From the NCBI GenBank assembly GCA_023634235.1, contig JAMKCF010000013.1, positions 5,431,827-5,495,826 of the forward strand: DNA of 64,000 nt, given 5' to 3'. Each line of letters begins with the position of its first letter. Within the stretch, counting starts at the first letter, position 1. This document shows positions 1 to 11,320 of the stretch, one piece after another. Both the position numbers and the translations under genes were made by a program. The notes below the pieces were generated by a model. The model ran no database searches, was not told the origin of the DNA, and saw only the letters and a list, made by a program, of their open reading frames with translations. Source of the DNA: Pisaster brevispinus. Its lineage: Eukaryota; Echinodermata; Asteroidea; Forcipulatida; Asteriidae.

Positions 1-706
1 CGGCCTAATGTCACAGGGTTATCAAAAACAGAAATTAATGGTAGAGGTAGGGTCATGTATTGTTTGTTTTTTTGCCAACATTTTGCTGATTTTTAGGCAA
101 CATTATAAAGAAAAGGATACATTAAAAGTCGCACGTGAAAACGGTGTCTAAACTTACTGAGAAAACAGTAAAAAAACAAAAAACTGTCAAGGTATTTTCA
201 CAAGATTGTCAAATCTATACACGTTGAGCGAGGTGACAGCGGGCACCAGTCGCCTCTCTGGCCGCAGCATACGCGGACGGCAATCAGCCCACAAGAATCT
301 GAGAAATGATTCGTGCATGAATCGTTTCTCTGATTGACCCTACTTTTTAATGCCAGGTCAAAGACCAAGAAAAATATTGAATGGAAAAAACATACCATTG
401 TTGCAAGAAACAGTGTACTTTCAGATGACTGAAGCCCTTTTCAGATTCAAATTATTGGATGAAAAAATACCCCCTTCTCTTAACTACATTGCTTCAAAAG
501 GGGTCGTTTCTAACAATCTTTTATAATCCCATTCTTGATATAAACAACAAATGTCTTCCTCCCGCTTTGCAAAAACACCCAGGCCAAACAGTGGGCTCGT
601 CCCAGAGGTACGTTAGCTTTTAATAACTATCTAAAGAAGACAAACTACTTGTGGGGTCTATTTGTTTGTTTTGTTGCAGTATATCCTTGTTGGTTGTGCC
701 CTCAAT

Positions 707-3674
707 ATGGCGTCGATTCGGCCCTTAACGGATGATATGAAGTATTACCACAGAGCGTTCGGTGTTTATGACCGAGTCGCAGACAGACATAATGTCTTGA
801 TCAGCTGGATGGAGACTCAGCTTCGGGAAGTTGTGAAGACCATGAATGACGTCAGTGACCCGATGAGAGTTCTGTGCATCGGACCAGGAGACGGTAAGAC
901 GGTGATAATGAACTTTCGCTGCCATTTATATGTTGTTCGACTCGTTGTACATGCGATGAAGGGATCTCCTTGTATATTTTGAAAGCTTGAGGCCGCATGA
1001 TTCCGGGTGTTTTATATTTTTAAAAATTGCAGACAGACTACACCATACTAGTTGTAAAACCAGGGGATTTTTGGGACGCTAGGTGGCAGCAGACTAACCA
1101 GGTAAATTCCATTGATCCTCGGTAATGTAAGCTTGCTCAGAACTACGTAAACAATGGAAATTTACCTGGTAAGTCTGCTGCCACCTAGCGATTTAAAGTC
1201 TCTCGTTGCTTTGAAGGGACACATTGCCTTCGGTTTGAGCGCTTTGGGCTATAAAAACAGCGTTTGTTATGAAATGAATATGGTCCGAAAGATGTTTTAA
1301 AAGTAGAATATAATAATTTACTCAATGCATCCCTCGAAATTGGGTTATTTTCTTTTTACTTCGTGAAGTAACAGGTCCGCCATTTTGTAGAACCAAAGTT
1401 TTTACTCCACAAAATTACGGACTATGTTAGTTCACGAAGTAAAAGGAAAATCGAGCAATTACAAGGAATGTTTGTGTATTAAAACCACAATATATATTCT
1501 ACTTTGAAAACATATTTAAAACCATTTTTTTTTAAACAAACGCTTTTATAGCCACAACCCCCCAATCCAAAGGCAATGTGAATGTCCTTTTAAATTCCTG
1601 TTTGGTTGTTGTTGTTGTTGTTTTTTTTTTTAATTATTGTTTTATTAGAGCATTAATTTGTCTAGTATTTAAACCTTAAGGACATTAATTACATTTTCTG
1701 TGTACAGAGAATAAACATATAAATAAATATCCTCGATTATCTTGGAGCCAAGATTCATTAAATGCAAAAACATAATTTTCCTTTTGTTTAAGGAACTATT
1801 GAGAACACGGTTTTGAAAGTTCTCCGGGGCAGAAAAGAACCCGCCGTTCGTGTCAATGCGACAGTTGTAGAACCAGTAGCTGACATGGTGGCGCTCTTCA
1901 AGGCACGGATAGCCGCCGACGAAGCAGCCCACCAGCAGGGCATGTCGTACGAGTGGAAGACGCAAACTCTGGACGAGTTCCGGGGAGAAAATGCTGGAAA
2001 GGCCGATGTCAAGTTTCACTTCATCAGCTCTGTTCACTCCATCTACTACGTCCCCGATCTAGAAGCTACTCTGAAGGATCTGTATGACAGACTCGAACCC
2101 GGGGGTGTGATGATGGTCATTGTGGTTTCAGGTAAAGCTGTTCGCTCGTCCCCAGCGCCTTGCCTTAAAACCAAAGGCGCTGGGATGGGCAAACGTATCA
2201 AGCACGCTCATTGGTTAATGCTCAGTCCCATCATGCATCACACTCACACTGCAAGCACTGCACGCATGACGTACTTCCTGAACAAGAATCTGTGCAAGCT
2301 GATTAGCCCATCCCAGCGGTCCTGGATAGGCCGCTGGGGCCGAGCGAATGCCGGCAGAAGAAATTCTGTCTCCCCACCCCACCCCACATACGGCGAATTG
2401 TGTAGAAATTTCGTCTGATATCGCCCTCTTTTGAATCAACTTCCTTCAGCATTTTCTAAAGAATTCTCTTGTCTTGTAAGGTCCAGGTTGAACAAAGAAT
2501 TCTCTTGCGGGGTCCATTGTTCCATTGTTGAAAATACCCCACAAGGGCGCTCCCGTAAGCCCACATGTTTGTAAAAACCTAGGAAATCCCATGGTTTGGA
2601 CATTGTTTTTTTTAGCGACGTTTCCATAGGTTTTGTACACGAAACAAACCGAGGACTGTCCTCGATATGCCATTTTCCGGATCCCTATTGTTAAGAGTCC
2701 TCGGTTTTATGTGTAGACACGTTCACACACTCACACACACACTGGGGGACAAAATCTAGCCTATGGCCGTGTCCAAAACGGCGAGTTTAGCTAGTTACGG
2801 CTAGATCGCGGGCGTCTGCCTATTCTTCAACACTGGCAGACGCGCTGATCTATAGCCGTAGCTGTAGCTGAACTCGCCGTTTCGGACACGGCCTATGACA
2901 CCGTACTCGAACTAGCGGCTACGGCTACAGCTACTACTGCAGCTGGTAAGGGATGTTTTCAGTCTCCGTGCAAGTACGTGATTACAATTTTGTTTTTGTG
3001 ACGCCATTGGCAAAAGGTTTCAGTTCAAGAAATGAAGCCTCTATCACTCGGATCCCAAACCCCGTATGATGTGCTGAATACAATGTCTTTATTACGGCAA
3101 ATAACTATTGGAACTACTCTGTTACTCAAAGATTCCAAATTACCTAATGTGATAATAAACTCTTTGATAAAAAAACCCAGATGTGACGTTTCAAAAACAA
3201 AATGCTCTTGTTGAAACTTGAAGATGTATAAATTGTGTAAATTGTGAACAGATCAAAAACCTGCCATCCTAACTCGAACTATTTTACTGTGTGTTTCCTG
3301 TTAAAGAGAATTGTGGCTTGGGGCGATTGTGGAAAAGGTTTCCGCTCTTAGGGGGCGCCAGACAGCACCATCCAACTTCCGCAGAAGTGGAGGCTGCGTG
3401 CGCCAACCAGAGCATCCCCGTATCGGAAAACTACACCATCAAGGTGAGGTCCAACATCACCGGCTGTTTCAGCAAGGCCGAAGACCGCACGGAGGACGCC
3501 AACCTGCTGCTTGATTTCTTCACCCACGCCGTGAACTTCGTGAAGGACGCCCCCGCCGAACTCCAGAGCGAAGTGGTAGAGTTCCTCGGAAGTAACGCGT
3601 GCACGGAGAAACGGGGCGAGGACCAGATGTATTTCATTGGAGATTGGAATGCCTTTATTATGAGACGCAAATAA
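707..3674 (+). CDS. Histamine N-methyltransferase-like protein, copy 1 (3 exons, 297 aa)
   Basis: Coding exons are 707-893, 1793-2131 and 3307-3674; both introns are phase 1 with GT-AG ends. The start is the first ATG after an acceptor (AG at 678-679), so there is probably a 5' UTR intron. The joined product is 297 aa, close to the 292 aa of vertebrate HNMT. Exon 1 ends in the SAM-binding glycine loop IGPGDG. Exon 2 carries VVEP (motif II region), FHFISSVHSIYYVPDL and LEPGGVMMVIVVSG, and exon 3 carries LWKRFP and the C-terminal GDWNAFI. HNMT is a cytosolic SAM-dependent methyltransferase. By eye, human HNMT Gln143 aligns with the His of SSVHSIYY, and human Glu28 aligns with a basic residue (ADRHN). 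The fold and SAM site are therefore well supported, but histamine as substrate is not. A paralogue follows 2.4 kb downstream on the same strand. Confidence 0.88.
1077..1190. mobile_element. MITE, CTAGGTGGCAGCAG family, copy 1
   Basis: Near-perfect terminal inverted repeats begin CGCTAGGTGGCAGCAGACT and extend through ACCAGGTAAATT. The 114-bp element lies in intron 1 of HNMT-like copy 1. A relative is at 43.5 kb. Confidence 0.75.
2763..2896. mobile_element. MITE, GGCCGTGTCC family, copy 1
   Basis: A foldback element of about 130 bp with inverted ends GGCCGTGTCCAAAACGGCGA, flanked on both sides by TAT. It lies in intron 2 of HNMT-like copy 1. The centre (GGGCGTCTGCC/GGCAGACGCG) also pairs, so the whole element can form one hairpin. 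Confidence 0.75.
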
Positions 3675-3739
3675 TCGAAACCATAATTAAAACCGTAATT
3701 TTATATAAGACAACGATATAAAGGCAAACTTTTAATTAT

Positions 3740-6040
3740 ATATAGATTGGTTTAGTTTTCATTTGAAAAAAGCCCAGTTCATACTTTCTGCGAATGCGAA
3801 TGCGAATGCGAAGTGAATGTTTGACGTCACAAATTCGCTACGAATTATTCGCAAGAGTTGAGCATTTGTTTTAAATTTATTATAATCGAAAAAAGTCACG
3901 ATTAAAAAAAAAAGAATCATTCATTTGCGTTGGGTTCGGACTCGTGTGGACGACCCGCAGTTAAAATTCAAAACAGCAGGGACCATGGGAGTATGTTTAC
4001 CATGCCTGATACGGGTCAGAGGGTATCCCCAAATGTTCCCATAGCTTTAACAAACTATTTCACTCTTGTATAGAAGCCCCCCCCCCCCTAAAATCCCTTG
4101 ATCATGACGCCATGGGTATTGTCACATTAATATACCGAAGGGAGAATCAAAATTTACGCAATAGAGTGTTAAAATAACACTTATTTTTGCCAAAATAATT
4201 ACATTGGTGTTTTTTATACACTCTTTGATGTTAATTTTGATTTGTTTCGGTATCTTTACATGATAACACTTGTCGGTGTAAATTGTAACACCCCAGATTT
4301 TGCAGTGTACATTGGTGTGTGTTTACATTGGGAAGTGCAGAACTAATAGCCAGCCACGTTTTAAGATTTTGTCCCGGAATTGCTTCTTACCAAAAACGTT
4401 GATAAAAAAATGTGTTTATTTTGTTTATTAAAACATATTTGTACAGGATACATTTATCAGCTCAGAGGCTGTTTTACATCGGTTCTGTTAAAAAGAGAAC
4501 AATTAAACAGCTACTTGAGCAAATTTCTTTTAACGGAAATGCTATTTAAACTAATGTTTATAACGTGTTTTTAATCATTTAAATGTAATTTAGATTCGTA
4601 CACTTCTGAATTTTTCGTAACTATCGATCAAAACATTAGGCCTCATTCTCAAGGTTTTGAAAAAATAGAAACACTTCAGCCGTTGACGGCGTGTGTCAAA
4701 ATGACATTACTCTGACATCGTGTGTAAGAGTTTCATTATACTTCAATGCTGCAACAAAGCGGCTGTACAAAACAGAGCTCCCAAATATGACGTAACATGG
4801 GTGATGACGTAACATGGGCCTTTTCGCGAATCTTTCTGGAAAGCACCGGAGAAGGGTATTCAAAATGATTGGGTTTTTTTACACCTGTTTAGTGTCATGT
4901 GATCTCAACTTCCTTCTTGATTGAAAACATTTTTTTTGCCCAAAAAGCCAGACCAAGTTCCCAAAGAACAAATCTACACAGCAAAGTAGATATACACGTG
5001 GTGTTACCGTAATCCGAATATACATTTATCATAGCATGATATGTAAAAAAAATAAGCAGAAGAAAAGGACTGCTTTAGAAACATTGCCGAGTTTGGGCAC
5101 CTCTGAGCCATCAGCTGTGGGAGAGTAACGCGTGTGCAATTTGGTGTGATTTGTTATGTCTGTCACATCACTTTTTCCAACCCCAGAAAGCATATTGGTG
5201 AAATGATTACATTTAAAACTGGCAACCTATTAACATCACGACGATCGCCTTTTGATTGCATGTTATTTATGGTCAAACGAAAAGCGGACATAAAGGTCAG
5301 CTTTATTTTTTTAACAACATTTTTTCCCAAGAATTGCAAAAATTTTTACAATTCGCAATTTCTAAATTTAGGTGGTTTTTTTTTCATTCAAACCATATAT
5401 TTCAATGGGTGAAATTTATTTAAAAAAACTTCGCAGTACAAGTTCCTTTCAAAAACAACTGCCTCAATGCACGCTATAGCTGTTATTCCAAGTGCCCTGA
5501 AATCCAGAAATGTGGGCTCAGGCTACATATAGGGGCCGCACACCCGGGCGATTTAGTTTTGTATTAATCCTGTTGTCCAAGTCCGTGTAGCCATCAAAGC
5601 CACTCGGACGTGTAGTCATCAATCCATGTTTGTGGTGCTTAGTAAATCACCCGTGCTTTACTTCATCAGTAATACGGGAGTTGGCCTTTGCCGGGTCTCT
5701 TTAGGGACCACAGCGGCCGCAAGAGGCTTGTATGCCATAATGCCCAAAATGGACTTGACCTACTTCCATTCAGAATAGGGAAGAAGGTCAAAGGAAAGAT
5801 TTGGACCGAATGTTTGACATGTTACCATAGAGTCTACAATTCTAGCAAGACCATTTGTTCCTGTTTCTTTATAATTTTCCTGAAATTTTTCCTGAAAATA
5901 ACAGGGCAAAATTAACAAGATTAGCAATGTCCGGGCGTATGGTGACGATACAGAAATCTACGGTCTGGGAAGGTATAAACTTCCGTGGGTTTGGGTATTC
6001 ATGCCGAACACCATGTTTAGGGTCTAGTAGTGCATTTCAA
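3740..6040. other. Intergenic DNA between the two HNMT-like genes
   Basis: AT-rich sequence without a convincing exon. It contains a C-run at 4079-4088 and a TGATGACGT direct repeat near 4800. Longer open frames here have no recognisable composition or splice context. Confidence 0.5.
3770..3868. repeat. Possible half-MITE with GCGAATGCGAAT iterations
   Basis: A short run of GCGAAT hexamers followed by TGACGTCA and a GAATTATTCGC-type segment. No second terminus was found, so it may be a truncated foldback element. Confidence 0.3.
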
Positions 6041-6089
6041 TGATGCCATTTATTGCCGTTTCAGAACACCGAACCGTGATAAAAACAAA

Positions 6090-7677
6090 ATGTCTTCAAA
6101 CAACTTGAGCGACGATTTGGAGCTGTATCGCCGTGCCTTCGAAGCGTACTCTCTTCGCAGTGATAAACAACAAGTTACGAATGATTGGAGAGACACGAAA
6201 TTACGCCGGGTCATCAACTCCGTTAACGTTTTCGCTGGTGACGTGACGCGGGTACTCAGCATCGGACCTGGCGACGGTACGTTGCAATGTGAAATAACGG
6301 AGTACTATAAATTTGTTATAATTTGTCAGTCACCCATAATTAGTAATTCGCACTTAAGGGTGAGTCATTCTTAAAAATGAAGGATTGCAGATCCGTTATT
6401 AATTGTTAACATGTTCGGATTAGGGGGGGGGGGGAGTGCAGTGTAAGTTTGCAACGTAATGTCTTTTGGTGGTAGGCCTATAGGTGAAATCATGTGAATG
6501 TGTAGTTTTGAAAACCACAATGGTCATTATACAGGTCGACTTGAAGATGAAATTTTGAAAGACATCCGAGACAGAAACACAACCACGCATCCCGTCAAAG
6601 CCACGATCGTAGAGCCATGTGTTTGGATGGTAGAGGACTACCAGAAACGTGTTTCCACACAGGGAACTCAGCTTCACGATATCAGTTACGATTGGCGGAC
6701 AGAGACGCTTGAAGCCTTCCTGGAGAACGGCGCCAACGACGGCATGAAGTTCCACTTCATCAGCGCAATGCATTCGGTGTATTACTTCGGAGACCTGCTT
6801 GCTACACTCCGTAATCTGTACAACCGACTCGAGCCCGGTGGCATGATGCTTATAACTGTAATTACGGGTACGTAATGCGCCCCGTTTTGCAGATGCGATT
6901 GACATAATACCAGGAAGAATGTTTTGAGATTCTTTAGTTCTTTTGTTTGATGTTCTATTCTTTGGTGACTTTTTGGCTCGGACACAGGCGTAGGTTCTGA
7001 TGTCTTGTTATAAAAAGTATGGTAAATTTTAAACTTTGAATTTGATCACAAATCTTTACGCTGGGACATGCGAGTTAAAATTTTAAAGACCAGAGAACCC
7101 TTTTATGAACAGATAACAAACATTGATTTTGAAGATGTAAAATCTTGAGGTAATTGTGTATAATACTAGCTACTTCTGCTCAGCTATTACTTTATTTGCA
7201 CTGCTCCCTCCGGGCAGTGGATTTGACGTCAGAAAAAAAACACCCCAAGAAAAACAAACAGTTATTGATTATTGGAAAACTGTTGTCTTAAATTAATATC
7301 ACAAGAAAAATCTTCAATTGTGTGTTTGTCAAACAGAAAAATCAGTTTCCGAGTTTACAAAGAAAGACCGTCTAGCCAGTATTACATCCCAAGAAGTCAG
7401 GGCTGCCTTTGTGATGGAAAACATCCCGATATCGCAGGAATTCGTCACCGAAGAGCGGGCAGATATCACCGACTGTTTCGAGCCTCCTGAAGATATGACC
7501 GAAGACGCACGTCTTGTCCTCGACTTCTTGACAAACATAAATGATTTTACTAAAACGACCTCTCCCGAAAACCAAGAGGAGATCTTGGGATTAGTGAAAA
7601 GCGACTTTTTCTCCGACAAGAAAGAGGGCAAGATATTATTCAAAGCAGATTGGAATACCTTCATAACCATACTTTAA
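6090..7677 (+). CDS. Histamine N-methyltransferase-like protein, copy 2 (3 exons, 286 aa)
   Basis: Exons are 6090-6276, 6535-6867 and 7337-7677; both introns are phase 1 with GT-AG ends. The first coding exon is 187 nt, exactly as in copy 1. An acceptor-like TTTCAG at 6060-6064 suggests a 5' UTR intron here too. The joined product is 286 aa. It has the SAM loop IGPGDG, IVEP, KFHFISAMHSVYYFGDL, LEPGGMMLITVITG and a C-terminal ADWNTFI. It is clearly paralogous to copy 1 but strongly diverged in exons 1 and 3, so the duplication is not recent. Its introns (258 and 469 nt) are much shorter than those of copy 1. The positions equivalent to human HNMT Glu28 and Gln143 read Lys and His by eye, so the methyl acceptor may not be histamine. 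No strong polyadenylation signal is visible directly after the stop; an ATTAAA lies near 7901. Confidence 0.88.
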
Positions 7678-8057
7678 AACTTAAACAAAACCAAAAACAA
7701 AATTGTGTTTTATTTTTTTATTTCTTGAACTTGAACCACGCGGTTGTGATTCTTTCACGCACTTTCGTCAAGAACCATTTTAACATTTTTTGTCTTACTA
7801 ATGTTAAACATGTTTTCGGTAATGTTATATTCTTTTGTTCTTTCTTTCTAGAAGTTGTACAAAGTGTAGGCCTACATTTGGGTTTCATGCTTAAGTTTGA
7901 TTAAACGATAACAAATGTTGGCCGTGGTTGTAGACAAGGGAGATGGTGTGAGCTCATTGTGTTAAACTGTGCGTAGAAACTATGGGCACTATAATGCGCA
8001 TGGACACAATTTACGAGATTTGTATGTCTACTGCAAGGAATATGGGATATCCCAGTA

Positions 8058-8183
8058 TATGGCCGTGTCCGAAACGGCGACTTCGGCTAGAGCTACGGCT
8101 AGATCGCGCGCGTCTGCAACACTGGCAGACGCGCTGATCTAGCTGTAGCTCTAGCCGAAGTCGCCGTTTCGGACACGGCCTAT
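8058..8183. mobile_element. MITE, GGCCGTGTCC family, copy 2
   Basis: Same family as at 2.8 kb, here with arms that are almost perfectly complementary, flanked by TAT on both sides. It lies just downstream of HNMT-like copy 2. Confidence 0.75.
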
Positions 8184-8269
8184 CCTGACGATTTAGTGTT
8201 GTGTTTAAACTGTTTATGTTTATTTTTTTATTAAAACAAATTTTCTTAACGTATTTCTCTGAAATTTCA

Positions 8270-8432
8270 GGGCCCAATTTCATAGAGCTGCTTAAGCAGA
8301 AAAAACTTTGCTTAACACTTTTATGCTTAGCAGAAATGAGCAGGACTACCAGCGATAAATCATAAATAATATGGTGCCTTGGCTGGTAACCGAAGTCAGG
8401 TAAGCATAATTGTGTTGTGCTTAGCTTCTTTT
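8270..8432. mobile_element. GGGCCCAATTTCAT foldback element, 3' truncated
   Basis: Begins GGGCCCAATTTCATAGAGCT, followed by GCTTAAGCAG/GCTTAGCA iterations and the CTGGTAACC core typical of the family. The right terminus is missing where the LINE remnant begins. Confidence 0.6.
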
Positions 8433-8499
8433 TTGCTCAACGACCTTATAGTTCTGAGCAGTATAAAGACCATAGAATGCATTCGAATGCTATGCGTTA

Positions 8500-8830
8500 G
8501 TTCTTTTCTGGTTAGAATTGGGAAAGGGGAGAACAGTTTGTGTTCTTTCTGTCTTTTTGAGAGTGAAACCTTGTTCCCCTTATTTTGCACCTGCGTTTTT
8601 TTCTCTGTCTTTTGGACCGAAACTAAGGGGTGGATCCAGGAGCAACTGGATATAAATGTTATTTTAGACCATCAGACAACATTATTCGGTGTTCTTAATT
8701 AAAAAAGGGGACCGCTTTCACGATAGTTCTACTGCTGGGCGGCTACCATATCTATAGAATAAAGATGAACTGTAGTAAACTATCCTCTATATTATTAACA
8801 AGAGAGAGAGAAAGAGTTAAAACTGTGCTT
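8500..8830 (+). mobile_element. 3' remnant of a non-LTR retrotransposon (reverse transcriptase C-terminal zinc knuckle)
   Basis: The + strand frame includes GENSLCSFCLFESETLFPLF, then C, FW and WIQEQLDINV...TLFGVLN. This matches the CxxC...H/F...C...FW tail of CR1/L2-type LINE ORF2 proteins. After a stop, a shifted frame continues with LLLGGYHIYR and Lys-rich residues. The 5' side abuts a GGGCCC-type repeat. The element is truncated and broken. Confidence 0.55.
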
Positions 8831-9339
8831 TCATTTAGAAAAATTCATGTATTACTAATAACAAACTCGCCAGATTTCGATTTGATGCGGGACTTATTTT
8901 ATAATCTCTGTAATTACTAATTTAGTTTATTAATTAATTTCTCTTATTGTGATTTGCAAGAGGAATGCATGCTTATTTTTGTTATTACATGTATTTTTTT
9001 TATCTGCTGATTTATGGAACTGTTTCATATATGACTATATAGGCCTACTATATATTATTCAAATTAATTGCTTTTAATTGTTAATATTTTGTTTCATCTC
9101 CATGTACCTGCTTTTTTGTAACCTTTGTATGGTGTGTCTTGGTAAAATAAACAGTAATAAGAATTAATTGAATAACAGTTTTATCCTGAAGGGAAAAGGG
9201 TACTTCTATTTTTCCTTTCAAATATATGTTTTCTAAATAATTATATCAAAATAGTGTATCCAAATACAGCTTTTCTTATGCTCAAATGTTTCATTTTTGA
9301 TAATTTTTTATTATTTGGTCATTACTCTCTTTGCGTCAT

Positions 9340-9812
9340 CTGCTACGCGGCACACAGTGCAGAATGCTTGCTCGTGTGACCTTTTGCGCGTGCGTGGTGG
9401 ATATGCTAACTAGGCCGATGGGCACGGGCGCTCTTTGGGTTCGGTGGTAACGTTCGGGACAACGCGCGCGTCATAATGCCCAATCACAACCAACGGGCGC
9501 TAGGTACACCAGAAACGGCAAGCGCTCACGCCGCGCCGTCCGTTTGTAGAACGAACTGATGCCTTCAGTGACGAAACAGCGTATGGAATAGTTCATTGTG
9601 TCGTCATTTGTCTCTAGCAACAAACTGAGCTTGCTCAGTCCGAAAATCAACAAATACGATGACTTTCAAGTTTGCTTGTCGAACGAGAAGGTTTTGTTTT
9701 GCGATTGCTCCGGCAAAAGTAAAATAGCGTTTCACAGAGTGAAATAATTTGCGAGATTTATTGTGTTCGAGTCGATCTACGATACCCTGATCTACACAGA
9801 AGAAGAGAAAAG
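9340..9812 (+). promoter_or_regulatory. CG-rich probable promoter and 5' UTR exon of the kinase-like gene
   Basis: This stretch is much richer in CG dinucleotides than its AT-rich surroundings. It ends in a consensus donor (AAAAG|GTAAGT at 9808-9817). The next acceptor-bounded exon (11301-11373) contains the kinase gene's start codon. The transcription start is not determinable. Confidence 0.45.
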
Positions 9813-10847
9813 GTAAGTTACTGTCATTTTAAAGAGTTTTTTTTTGGAAATGTGATGACGAGATTTACTTTAAATTGCTTCAACAACCATTGCACATTGG
9901 CGTATGACTTTATGTACCTAAGATGACTTAGATTTGCCAAATGTTGAGAACAACACTTTGCAACACAGATTTTCCCGGTCAATCACAGCAAAAAGTAACG
10001 AAATTTCATTAACACGAATTCAAATTCACACATATTTCCCCAATTCACTCAAACAAGGGTTTTCTTTTTAGCTTCTGTTTGCGCTCATTACAAAAAAAAT
10101 TCACACATGATTTCGTTCTTCACATTCAAGTTCGTTTCAGTCATTCTATTTAATTTATAGTCATTCAAAACTACATTTTCACAATAATTCTTTGGTTGAA
10201 TTTCTACTGCCTGTTTACAATTGATGAAATTGAATGGTTGACCAGCTTCTCGCTCTGGCCTCTTGATCTTTGCAACCCAAATGAATTTGAATGATTATAT
10301 TTTGACAAATTGGCGTAATTGAATTATATCTTCTGACTGATGAACGAATTCGAATGAGTTGGGTGTTAAAATAATAGCATGCAAATTGTTTGTCGAAGTT
10401 GGCCGGGAGAATCTATATTACGAATATGTGGTTTTTATAAAGCGCATAATTCTTGATGAAGGCGCTTTGCAACAGTTTACCAGTTTTTATCAGGAATAAT
10501 ACTTTACCAATCCGCAAACTTTCTCAACTCATTGGGGAGGATACAACCCCAAACTGCTTATTCTAGCTACATTATTAAAAGAAGTTTGACTTGGCATGTC
10601 ATTTATCGAGAACCACAATAAGTGTATGGAATATTCTCTCAGTTTGTGGATCAAAGGCACGGTCATAATTAGATGTTATTTTACGTAGAAATTTCAGAGT
10701 ATGAGCCTTTTTGTTTGTGGATGTTTGCTTGAAATTCAAGCCCTGAACTTTGACCTTTGGGGGTATTTTTTACCGACAGCATATTTAATTCAATTCCAGG
10801 TATTCAATATTCAACTTCCTGACACTTTCAATTTCACTTCAACAACA

Positions 10848-11044
10848 GGGCCCAATTTCATAATGCCTGTAAGCACAAAAACTTGCTAACCACAGAAAAA
10901 TCTTGCTTAGCAGAAACAGGCTATCAGCCAACACTCCATAAAGTTTACAATGTTGCCAATGGTACCCCGCTCATTTCTTGCTAAGTAAAGAAATTCGCCA
11001 AGCAGAATTTTCTGCTTAACAGCTTTATAAAAAAAATTGGACCC
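10848..11044. mobile_element. GGGCCCAATTTCAT foldback element (AATGCCTGTAAGCAC subtype)
   Basis: Inverted ends GGGCCCAATTTCATAAtgCCT and TTATAAA...TTGGACCC enclose GCTTAGCAGAA iterations. It lies in intron 1 of the kinase-like gene. The same subtype is at 47.5 kb. Confidence 0.65.
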
Positions 11045-11320
11045 AGCCATGGATGTAGACCTTGTAGTAGGCATTGACGTCATCAAGCGGCCATCTTAGA
11101 GGTAAACCTATGATGAAACATTGGAAACGCCCAGATTTGTACGCGCGGCGCACAGGATTGGCCAATGATCATCCTCCTGTTTACCTCTATGCGAGAGCGC
11201 CCTCCTAAAATTACGTCATGCATACATAAGGTCTAATAAAACAACAGTTCGAAGTCTGTAATTTGTTATATGAAATTCAATTATTGTTTATGATCACCAG
11301 AAACCATATCCTTACCAAGA

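Noticed and set aside
1669..2037. Minus-strand frame opposite HNMT-like exon 2
   Set aside because: It is the antisense shadow of a conserved coding exon.
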